The notes under the pieces were generated by a model. It was not told the origin of the DNA, made no database searches, and worked only from the letters and a program-made list of their open reading frames with translations. 64,000 nucleotides of DNA from Thunnus maccoyii (taxonomy: Eukaryota > Chordata > Actinopteri > Scombriformes > Scombridae), in contig NC_056540.1 in assembly GCF_910596095.1 (NCBI RefSeq), forward strand, positions 14,005,001 through 14,069,000. Direction: 5' to 3'. Of this stretch, positions 40,064 to 51,500 are shown piece by piece. The position numbers and the translations under genes were made by a program. Positions within the stretch are counted from its first letter, which is position 1. Each line of letters opens with the position of its first letter.

Positions 40064-43000
40064 ATGGCAGCACACATGCTAGGACAGCAGGTAAGACATT
40101 CAATGATTTTGGTGATTTTAATCCTTTTATAATAGTTCTGACTGAGTTTTTTATAGCGTAAGAACTTATCTAAGTGTTGTATGCTTTCTGGAGACCAAGA
40201 GGTAACGCTAAATGTCCAAAAACACTTACACAAGGCATTGCACTTGAATGACTGCTAATATGTTAGCCTGCTAGCTAACTGTCTTTAACGTCAACGGTGC
40301 AACGCTCAAGTTTATCCGCTCAAGTTCTGGTTTCTCAGTGTTGAAATAATGCTATTTCTGCTTGTCCAGGCCCGCCAGTTCAGCACGTCTGTGATCAGAC
40401 CTGCAGCAAAGCTGATTAAGGTAAATAACGTCAGGCTGCACGGAACAAAACGGCGCCTCTGCAGTTCATTATATAAATGATTAGTGGTCGTTTAGGTCAT
40501 GTGTTTGTATCTTTCCTTCTAGCCTCCCATCCAGGTGTATGGAGTGGAGGGCCGCTATGCCACTGCTCTTTTCTCAGCTGCCAGTAAGCAGAACAAACTG
40601 GACCAAGTGGAGCAGGAGCTGGGAAAAGTGTCTGTAAGTCAAAAAAAAAAAAAAAATCATACACAATTTAATGCAAGCACATATTTGTAGTTTAATGGTG
40701 TAGAGGCAAGGCAGCTTTATTTATAGAGCACATTACATGACAAGAAAACTCAATGTGGTTTACATTTAAAAAAAATAGACATAAAAGCAATTAGCATATG
40801 CAATGCAGTGGTAGAAAAGAAATTAGTTGATGAAAAGATTAAATAAATAATAAAGAAACAACATATATTTATTCATACCACACTACAATACCTACATACA
40901 CACATACTAGGTATAGCAAGGTCATACAGAGCACACATTTTCATAGGTTGAAGGCAAGGCAACTTTATTTACATAACACATTTCCTACCAGGGCAATTCA
41001 AAGTGCTCTACAGAAAATAAAAAAGAATATTGTAGCAGAACAGTTAAAGTTATTGGATAAAAAAATCCAATGTGAAGATAATAAAATAAAAAACAATCCA
41101 ATGAAAATAAATTAAACATGTAAAACTGAGGGTTTACTATGCAAACACATGTAAAAGCATGATAAAAATTAAAACACAACTTTAAACGCATAAAAGCATG
41201 ATGATGTAAATGCATAAAGCATTTAAAGTGACTGTGCTGAGATCACAGGTAGTAGTCAGTCAAAGACTTTGGAGAACAGGTTTTTATTCTGGTTTTAAAT
41301 GAATCTACAGATGGGGCCTGTCTTATGTCGTCAGGAAGCTGATTCCAGTAACGGGCAGTAGGGTGACTAAAAGCTGCATCCCCCCTACTTAGTATTTATC
41401 TGAGGGACGAATCAACCGGTCCTTGATGATCTGAGGGGTCTAGTGGGTTCATAATGATTTAGCATTTCAGCAGTGTATTTAGGCCAAAGATGTCGACTGA
41501 TTTAAAAACAAGTGAAAAGATTTTGAAATGGATTCTGAAAATGATTAGAAGTCAATGCAGGGTTTTAATGGTGTGATGTGTACAACTTTTTTTGTTCTTG
41601 AACCACAAATACACACACACACTAAAACACACTAATATTGTTCATAGGCCTGAGAAAATAGGAAGGTTTTGAGGTTAGCTCTAAATGTGGATGCAGTTTT
41701 TATAGATCGCAGCTCATCAGGCCAGTGCATGATGAAGGTAGTTATTTTCCGCAACACTTTATCTCAAGACGATGTTGCTACAGGTGTGTTGCATGATATA
41801 ATATAATAAAGAAGTCTAAAAGTGCTCTATATCTAAGGAATGATCTTATCACAGTCCAAGTTAAAGTGTTTGCAAATCCAGGCCGTTTTAGCCAAATGTA
41901 GTTTTTCCTCTCATACATAAACTAAATTGCCTTATTTCTATGTGCCATCTTTTTCCCCAGACCCTCATCAAGGACCCCAAGATTTCCACTATTGTAATGA
42001 ATCCCCATGTGAAGCGCAGCCTCAAGCAGAAGACCTTCCATGATGCTCTTGCAAAGGCTAAAGTCTCCCCTATCACTGTCAACCTCATCAGTGAGTCATC
42101 AATTATGTGGGCTAAGTGGTCTTTTTTTGCTTCAATGCTTTGATTTGCTGATTATGGGGGTTTTCCTAATCATACATAAACAACCCATTTTTGGTGTTGT
42201 GAGTGAATGTAATAAGTTTGAGTCTTCAGTCTTAGGTAAACAGAGGTTACTGGAATTTAAATTGACCTACTAAGGTTTTCCCCAGTACTCACTCTCAGCA
42301 TTAAAAGCAGTTTGTAAAATGAACAATAGTCCACCAACAGATTCAATATTAATGCTATTAATCATTATACTGCACATAAAATCACAGGAATGAACATGTT
42401 TCCATGGTGTATGCTTGCTCATTAAGACAAACATGCAAATAATTTACATAATATAGGTTTGTTTGTTGTCAGGTGGCATGATGTCTACCAACATTTTAGT
42501 TATTTGGAAGTATCACATAGGGAAAACTTAAACATGCAGTGTTTCAAAATGTATTTTTAACATGTTCTGTCTCATATAGGTCTATTTTTATGTGCCAAAT
42601 TAAATGTTATACAAACGTGTTGAATGGTATACACAAACCATTTCTGTTTTATGTGAAGTTTAATTCACAAAAAACATGTTTACTTGAATCCTTTATCTGG
42701 ACAGTGTCCTTTTTTTTTTTTTTTTTTTTTTTAAAAAGACAACTGGATGGATAGTTAAGCTCATGGAAACACATTGAAATAGGCTGCAGCTCTTGTGTCT
42801 TTCTTGGTTTCCTTTGACCTTTATGGAGGTCACGGGGAGCTAACAACCGTCAGACTTAATGGTCTGCAACCGAGCATTACTTGGCTGGTTAGCATTTTAT
42901 TCATTCTGTAGACTCTTAGAATCTTTGGAAGGATTGTTTGAAACAATCCCCAGCACAAATATGAAAGAAGTCTGTTAAACAAGGTTTTCAGTTAATCAGG

Positions 43001-44003
43001 ACAACTATGATTATGTGAAAACGACTCCTCAAATACAAATTATCTAGATTAAAATCAGTTCGCCAACTGTTCAGTCCCACAATGGATTTTTCATTGCAGC
43101 ATTACCACATAAGCTATGATTCAATCATCTTTTAAGTGCTGTGTGACCTTGGATCTGGTGTGAATATATTTTGAAGCTTTTGTTTAAAATTAAGACATAA
43201 AGTGAACACTTAAAGAGCCAGACAGGACATAACCTTTTTAAAATATATATTTATTTTGAACTGATGTGAGTGACTGAGTGTTATGCATTGAATAACGCCG
43301 TTTTCTCAAGTCAAGGTCATTTTGCAGAGGAAAAGAAATGGAGAAGTGGTGAATTTCACTCATGTGTATCTTGCCTTTTTGTTCTGCAGATGTTTTGGCT
43401 GACAATGGTCGCCTGACTCTTACTGGTGATGTTATCACTGCTTTTGGCAAGATGATGAGCGCACACCGTGGAGAGGTCATCTGCTCCGTCACTACTGCTC
43501 AGGTATGAAATGGGTGGACATGCATAGTGTGATTGTTCATGCACATCCTCTTTGAATCGCCTATTACTTATTTTACTTCAAAGTTACTAATTACATGCTT
43601 TTTACTGTAGATACCCTGTAAATCACCCAATTAATATTTATTCATTTCAGCCTTTGGATGAGGCCAATCTTGCTGAACTGAAAGTTGCTCTCAAGGGCTT
43701 TCTTCAGAAGGGTGAAACCATCAAGCTGGAAACAAAGGTACAATTTTAATGTGTGATCACAGAATCATACAAATTACCTTTTTGGAAGTTGTTGAGACTT
43801 CATCTTCAATGTAACTGAAGGTGATTAACAGAAAATAAAGTAATAATTTTGAGAGTCGTTTGTAATTTCAACTGTTTTATCCTCTTCAACAGTCGGATTC
43901 TTCAATCCTGGGTGGCATGATCGTCAGTATCGGCGACAAGTATGTGGACATGTCCACAAAAACAAAGATTCAGAAGCTGACCAAGCTCATCAGGGAAACC
44001 TAA
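40064..44003 (+). CDS. atp5po: ATP synthase peripheral stalk subunit OSCP (complete)
   Basis: OSCP joins the F1 head to the peripheral stalk of mitochondrial ATP synthase. Coding exons: 40064-40090, 40370-40420, 40523-40633, 41961-42090, 43390-43502, 43651-43737, 43893-44003. They sum to 630 nt, 209 residues (human 213). The N-terminus [20 protein letters not shown] is a typical cleavable mitochondrial presequence. The mature part shows [24 protein letters not shown] as two adjoining motifs, [17 protein letters not shown] and the strongly conserved end [20 protein letters not shown]. The first coding exon has only nine codons. A poly(A) signal AATAAA lies at 44135-44140. NRF-1 and ETS sites precede the gene. 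The next gene starts about 350 bp downstream on the same strand. Confidence 0.96.
40705..41790. repeat. Nested teleost interspersed repeats in atp5po intron 3
   Basis: Two copies of a GGCAAGGCARCTTTATTTA start (about 40706 and 40951) are each followed by AACTCAATGTGGTTTACATT or AATTCAAAGTGCTCTACAG. The part from 41220 to 41780 has phrases recalled from a common fish repeat, such as CAGGAAGCTGATTCCAGTAA and TGGGTTCATAATGATTTAGC. No open frame of interest was seen. These repeats account for most of the 1.3-kb intron. Confidence 0.55.
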
Positions 44004-44440
44004 GTCCCGTGGACTTAATCTTGCAAAAGATTGGAGATGAGCATCGGGAGAAATGCTGATTAAATGTATATTGCTACCTGGCACTGCAGTTGCTCCATAA
44101 ATCCAGCGTCTGTGCTTAAGTTCATTTGGATGTTAATAAAAACTCTACAAATAAAAAAGGAAAATGCCCCATTGTTGTGATTGTGACAGTTGTTGGCACA
44201 TATTTTTTTTAACAATGACCTGTGGTGGTGATGTAGATACATTGTTTATTAAACAGAGTAATTAGAGAGAGGTTCTCATAAATGATGTAATTGTTTAGTT
44301 GCAGTAAAATATCATAATCTTGGTTACGTTGTAACTAGAGGCGTACGCATTGTCGTGAAGGTGCTTCTTTGTTTAATATGCTTCATTTGTCAGCACCACA
44401 TTGGATCAGCGGTGATGGGGTCCTGCGTTTGCAGGAAGCC

Positions 44441-44456
44441 CACGTGCGCATGCGCG
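44441..44456 (+). promoter_or_regulatory. E-box and perfect NRF-1 site upstream of the C5orf24 homologue
   Basis: CACGTG (44441-44446) overlaps TGCGCATGCGCG (44445-44456), a perfect NRF-1 palindrome core. It lies in the 350-bp gap between atp5po and the next gene and most likely belongs to the latter's promoter. Confidence 0.6.
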
Positions 44457-44866
44457 GTCGGTGCATCCTGTTGTACTAAATTTTTTTTCCAGGCGAAAAT
44501 GGCTGCCTCTCTCATCTTAACCTCTGTCTAAAGGATTAAATGATTATAAATTTGCCAGCAGAAACCGCAGTCCCGCTTCAAGTCAATGCCCATGGACACC
44601 AGGGCGTAGTTTGTGCGGCGCCATCACAAAGATGTTGCGGCTGTCAGAGAAGAAAAATGTATGCGATACGAAATTAACCCTTTCTAATCCAACATCCACC
44701 AACAAATGAGGTACGAACTATTCATTTTACGTTCTTGATATGGTCGGGCATTTCCGCAGTAAATACTAAAATGTATTTTTGTGTGTGCAGTGTTTATCTG
44801 CAGACTGTAATTGCACTTAGCTTGTGTTAAGACAAAGCGAGGTTAACTTAAGTGTTGCAACGTTAA

Positions 44867-45676
<810 letters not shown>

Positions 45677-46470
45677 CTCTGAAGCTTTTTCCGCAGAGTT
45701 AGAAAAACATTTGAGTGCATGAACAAGAGGATGCTGAGCAAAACATTTCTCTGAAACGTGGGAAGAAAGAACTTCTTGTCATTTAGAAATGACTCCAAGT
45801 TTTCACTGTACAGCGTTTGACATTGTCTTCATTCTCTCATGATAAATGACGGAAATGACTCCTACGTAGAAGTATGTTAAAATCCTGTTTTGCAGAGATG
45901 CATGCGTATGAATTAACCACACCAGTCGGAGAAAGTGTATTTATCAGTTTGTGGTTCAAACCTCACAGAGGAGTGGATCTTTTTCCCCGTCAGGCATTTG
46001 TTTCTGAGAAGTGACATGTTCTCTTACCCTGCTTTAACATTTCTATGACCAGGTTCTTGTGATATTTTCTACATTTATAAAAGTTGCATTTTAGTATAAA
46101 TAGCCAATCATGTCAGCTATTCCTGTGCATAATTATGTGAATGTAGTTGTCCTTTCTGTGTTGTCCAGTGCAATGTATTTTAATTTTTTTAAAAAATATT
46201 ATCCTGCATCATACCTAAAATGGGAGCACTGTGTTACACTTTTGATCCGCTTGAACTGGTAAAAATTCAATGCACAATCTCCTTTTGAACACAGTATTTG
46301 TTATTTCTGCACTTTGTGAATAATGGTTTTGATTATGTATTATAACAGCCTCTTTTCGTCCTCAGACTCACTTGTATGTTGTGCTGTTCATTAGAAGAAG
46401 TAAAAAAAAAGCTTTGTTGACTGTAATAAACGCTAATGTGCTGTATGTAAAACTAAAATAAAATAAATTG

Positions 46471-47800
46471 TCTTTTCCACACAACAATTTCCTCATATTG
46501 ACAGCATGCAATTCTCCCTGTACACACAAGAGGGCCCGTGTCCCCAGACTAAAGTAATCATCTTGTAATAATACCTCCATTTACCCTCTGTTAAATTAAA
46601 TTACGCCATACTTACATTAATTTTATCACTTTTTGAACACGATTTGAGAGCAAAATCGAATAAAAAAAGACCAATAAAGGACCGAGTTATACCATAAACG
46701 CCAGGCTGGTGATCCATTGGTGTAGGTGGATAAATTACTTATCATATCAACCTGGGGTTTCTACCGGATTATTCACCAAAACGGTTGCGGAAATAAATTT
46801 AGGCGTCTCAGCAAACAACCCTGATAGTATGCAAAAAATATGCAGAGAGGTTCGTTCCTCTTCTGTCAAGTCGGCGTGTGACTGCATGGTCTTTGTTTGA
46901 TCTTCAAGGACTGGCCCACTGCTGCGAGCCTATTGTGCTCTCTGCAAGTTTGCGCGTATATGGATGTGGATCAATTTGATTTACGCACTAAATCCTCATT
47001 AGTGTTATGTGAGGGCAAGCAGGAAGACGACCACTGGTGGTTTTATCCGAGCGAAACCCGACTCTTATGAGCGTTTAAAAGCCCGTGACTCCTTCTTTAT
47101 CTTCTTTTACTCGGCGCCTAGCGGCCTGTTTCCTCATGTCAGAGGACTCTGAAGAGGCAACATGGCGCACAGACTTTAGTTTGACCGGAGAGGCCGTGTG
47201 TGTGAACTGCTGTTTGCGCACTGCAATCATTTTTGTTTTCTCGATCTTCCTGCCGCTTATACGCGTACAGGCCCAGACCAGTCAGTAGCGTTTAACTCAG
47301 AAAACAATGGGGCAGATGCGCAGAAATAGAGCAAACCACTAAAAAAAACAGGTCATTCATTCATTCTTAATTATTATGTCATATATCCTTTATTATATAC
47401 CAGTATAATTACAAACTTCACCTGGATGTGCATGCGCGTGCACGGGCATACGTGTGTTTGCGTGCGTGCTTGTGCTTGTGTGTATGTGTGTGTGTGTATG
47501 TGTGTGTGAGGAGGGTGAGTGAGTGTCACGGCCCTCTGCAGACGGGGGGTTGGGTAGCCGTGCCGATTGGTTGCTGCTCACCACAGTCAGTCTGGGCTTG
47601 TTTTAACATAACCAGGGGCACTTCGACAGCAGGCAAAAAAAAAAACATGTAGTAAGCTGCTGTGGCTGCTAGGGGACCGGTAATGGCACACTGAGTTTCG
47701 CCGCTGTATGATGTTGCAGCGGAATGGAGATTTACTTGTTATTTAGTATTTAAGGTGACAGTTTTTTAGAGGGCCGCCGCTGATGAGGCGATGAAGTGCA
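46471..47800. other. Spacer between the C5orf24 homologue and nsd1
   Basis: No coding exon was recognised. Short open frames at 46709-46900 and 47085-47288 have no homology. The stretch 46900-47290 is fairly GC-rich and may be a distal promoter or upstream leader of nsd1. A purine/pyrimidine alternating tract follows at 47425-47512. Confidence 0.45.
47425..47512. repeat. Alternating TG/CG tract upstream of nsd1
   Basis: Degenerate alternating purine-pyrimidine sequence (for example TGCATGCGCGTGCACG, later TGTGTGTGTATGTGTGTG). It is capable in principle of Z-DNA. It lies about 430 bp before the presumed end of nsd1 exon 1. Confidence 0.7.
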
Positions 47801-47947
47801 GAGAATGAGAGCTGTGCCTTGGCCTACTACTAGTGCTGCTGCAGCTGGGATTGTGCAGATCCGCTTTCACAAACCGAGCAAAACACTCGCTTTGTGCCAC
47901 ATTATCAAACATCCGCTGTTGGTTTCACGGTGACCGACCTCCAAATG
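47800..47947 (+). other. nsd1: Probable non-coding first exon of nsd1
   Basis: AAATG followed by gtgagttt forms a strong donor at 47948, and the next exon begins at 48574 just before the start codon. The left limit is uncertain. An ATG at the donor would be separated from the coding frame by the next exon's stop codon. Confidence 0.5.
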
Positions 47948-48317
47948 GTGAGTTTTTCGCGTTTTTCCACGTGTTGATAGTGTTGTGAACTTAGTCCCCG
48001 ATCAGCCCCCTTTTTTGTGAGTTAATAGTAGCTTCCTATGTCGGTGTGTGGCTGTAGCTTGTTTGTGTGAGCCACTCGCTGTGTTTCTGTGATGGCTCAG
48101 TGTCACCACCTCTACTACAGACTGAGCGCTCCTCCATTGATTGTACTAGTCAGCGATCGCCATGACCTACAGTCATCACACAAAGCGGTACTATTTTCTG
48201 ATAGTTTGTGAATGAAATGTGTGAACGGAGCGGGCCAGCGATTGTGTCTTGTGTTTTGCCTTGTGTCGTCCGACCGGCCTCTAGTATGGAGGCCATGCAA
48301 TGTCGGCTTATTAGAGA

Positions 48318-48361
48318 GAGAGAGAGTGAGTGAGTGAGTGAGTGTGTGTGTGTGTGTGTGT
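48318..48361. repeat. (GA)n(GAGT)n(GT)n compound microsatellite
   Basis: Consecutive short runs of GA, GAGT and GT in nsd1 intron 1. Confidence 0.9.
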
Positions 48362-48582
48362 GCACTCTATGACTGGTATTCTTTATAGGTTTCTGTCGGA
48401 CTGGATATGGCTTGGACTCTATTTCCACAATGTTTTTATGTGTCTGTTGGCATGTTTGATTGTTTAATACAGTGTAAAAACCTTAATAACATCTACAGAT
48501 TACAGTTAGTGAGAAACTTAAACTGCATATTTGACTGGTCTAATCTGTCTCTTTTTTTGTGTTTGTTTGACAGGATAGAGCC

Positions 48583-48594
48583 ATGACAACATGA
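48583..48594 (+). promoter_or_regulatory. nsd1: Minimal upstream ORF overlapping the nsd1 start codon
   Basis: ATGACAACATGA encodes Met-Thr-Thr-stop. Its stop TGA (48592-48594) overlaps the main ATG (48591-48593) as ATGA, in another frame. It has G at -3, a fair initiation context; the main ATG has A at -3. Confidence 0.7.
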
Positions 48595-51500
48595 GTCAGT
48601 CATACAGACCGGCTGTTAGGGTAAGCTCAGTGTTTGGCTCAGGCCAGCCAGAGCTGAGGCCCCGCAATGGCCTTATGAGCACTTCCTATGGAAACCAATG
48701 TGGCATTGTGAAGCGTGGGTCAGACCAACTGTCAGCCGTGCAACTACCATCCTCTAGTCTCAAACAGCCAGCCGTACTGGGGTACAATCAGCCGGACCGA
48801 TCTCACTGCTACAGCCCGCTGAGGAGGCTGCAGGACCTAAACACTGTGGTCAACAGGCCCGACCAAGAGAGGGACCTCCATCCTAGGAACCACTTGCACT
48901 GTGCAAGCCCAATCAGTGACGATGATGAGTTTGAGGCACCGCCTGTACAGCTGCCTCCTTCTCCTGGCAATGACGACATGGGGCCTTTTGAGACTCTGCA
49001 GGACGTTAAGAGAAATGGCTTCTCCCCTCACAGTCCTGACAGCTTGGAGCGCTGTTCTCCTATCCCCAACGGTTACCTGCATTTTGAGTCCACGCTGTTT
49101 GACAGCAGTGACATTAAGGAGGAGGACGATGAGGGGGAGCACGACAGTAGCGAGGACCTGACGCCTTTTCACCACTCCCCAAAGTTGAGTAGGGGGCGAA
49201 CTACTACTGACTGTAAGAGCACATGCAGCTCAGGGGTGGACAAACGAACATACAAACCTACTGTCTTTAATCTGATGTCTAAAACTATATCTGAACTCAA
49301 CCCTACACTAAGCCCCAGCGCACTGCCAGAAATCACTATGAGAGATGGATGGAGCATGGATGAGGAATCAGACAGCGATGGTGAACTTACTTCTCCTATT
49401 GACCCTGAACTTATTTCACCAGCTGGCACCAACTCTAATGTGAGTCTGCAACACCTGGGATACTTACATTATAACCTCAGTATTACCAAGGCTACATGAT
49501 GTTGTCAAGGTTTATCATGTTTATGTATTTCGTTGGAGGAAATCTAATCAGTAGGAGTGCTACTATTGCTTGCAAAAGTATTGGGATGCAATTGTATTTT
49601 TGAATGTGTTATTACCCAGGATGTCTGTTCAATCATGACAGGAATTTTGATACTTATTCATTTGTTTTCATTGTCCTGGTTAGTCCAACAGCCCAAAGAA
49701 AAAGCCTCTTCCTACAGTGAAATACATGGAAGGTGACTTGGTGTGGGCTAAATTCAACAGACGGCCCTGGTGGCCCTGCCAAGTCACCATCGACTCAGAC
49801 CAAGGGATCCACACTAAGATGAAAGGTGAGGTATCATTCTTAAAGAGCAGTTGATGTGAGAGGTTTTGATTTTTAACGTGGATTTAATAATCAAATTATT
49901 TTCCGCATTTTGACCTTTTATCTAACAGGTTAACATCAACCAAGGGAACTATACTGAGTGTGTAAGGTCACTAATAAACTGACCTTTATTTTGTTGTTGT
50001 TGTTGTTCCAGTGCCCAGTCCCCGTCCTTGTCGGATGTATTTCCTGGAAACTATTGGGGAGATTATAGAGTGTGCCTGGGTCCCGGGGAACGCCATTCTT
50101 CCTTTTGAGGGAGGCCATCAGTTTGAAGACCTTCCTGTGCTTAGAAGGAGAGGGAAGCAGAAGGAGAAAGACTACAAGTATACGGTAAATTTATAAAACG
50201 ACTTAAAAATGATCATATAATCTTTAATAATAATATTATTAGTATTTTTACACTTGCACATTACATGTACCATTTATACTGTTGAACTTACACTGAACAT
50301 TTGCATATTCCTGGTCAATATCTTGTACAATATTTTTAAAACTCAACACCTCTTTTCACTTGAAATATATTTTTATTATATTTACCATGTTTTATTTTTT
50401 AATTATCAAAGGTTATTTATATATCTATATCACCTGTCTTTTGTGGTAGTTGTATTTACTCTTACTTTGCATATTTTGATTGTTATGCACCACAACACAA
50501 AGGCAAATTCTTTGTATATGCAAACCTACTTGGCAATAAACCTTTTTCTGATTCTGATGTTATTTCTGTTCTTGGCAGATACCCAAAAGCTTACTGACTG
50601 CATGGAAAGTCAGTGTGGCAGAAGCAGAGTATTTGCTCCCTGGTCGACAACGGGATGCTGAGAGTGAGCTTACAATATCTGTCAATGGAGAGGAGCGTGT
50701 ACCCAGCCCACTCCCTACTGAAAAGCCACAGGAGGCCCCCCCTCTCTCTGTGGACCTAGGTCGACCCCCATCACCCAATATGGCCCCCAATGGAAATAAG
50801 CAGCATCTCATCAAAAACTCTGCAGCAGTTCAGACCAATAAGAGCAAAGCTTGTAAGAGGAAAAAGAAATGTTTGTCAGACATATTTGGTCATATAGTTG
50901 GTGGATCAAAGGAGTCATCTACCATCACGAACACTGTGGACCAGTTCCATACAACAACTTGTGCACTGAAAGAAGAGCCAACGGACTCACCTTATGCAGA
51001 CCTGGATACAGTTCCAATGCTGCATCGTCCTAAACGCACAACAGTGTCCCCGATACAGGATATAGACAGAACGGTCAGAAAAGAACAGGCTTCAACAAAA
51101 GTTAAAACAAAGTTTACTGAAAAAGTGAAGCATTCTACAGATTTCAATGATTCCTCAGGTGTTACAACAAATAAAAGGACATCTAATGATACAAATTCTG
51201 AACAGAGTTTGGGCAGCTGTAATGAATTATTGTACAATTCAGCTAAAAAGCACTCTCTAAATCTTCCTGCCAGCAGTCGTCTTATGACGAGGGCCCTGAA
51301 AGCGGAGGAAGACACGGATTTCAAAGATGCACTGGCCACAAGCCAAATCTCAACAGATGCCCACACTGATGATTGTCCTGATAATACAGCCACTAATGCT
51401 GTGCCAATCAAAATTGAAGTGTCTCCCAACTGGGAATCACCCACCAGTGCATCATCCTCTGCAAATCACAGCTCTCCAAAGAGGCGTGCAAGGAAGCCCG

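Noticed and set aside
47085-47288. 67-codon frame with a hydrophobic end upstream of nsd1
   Set aside because: No homology recognised; position suggests promoter or leader sequence.
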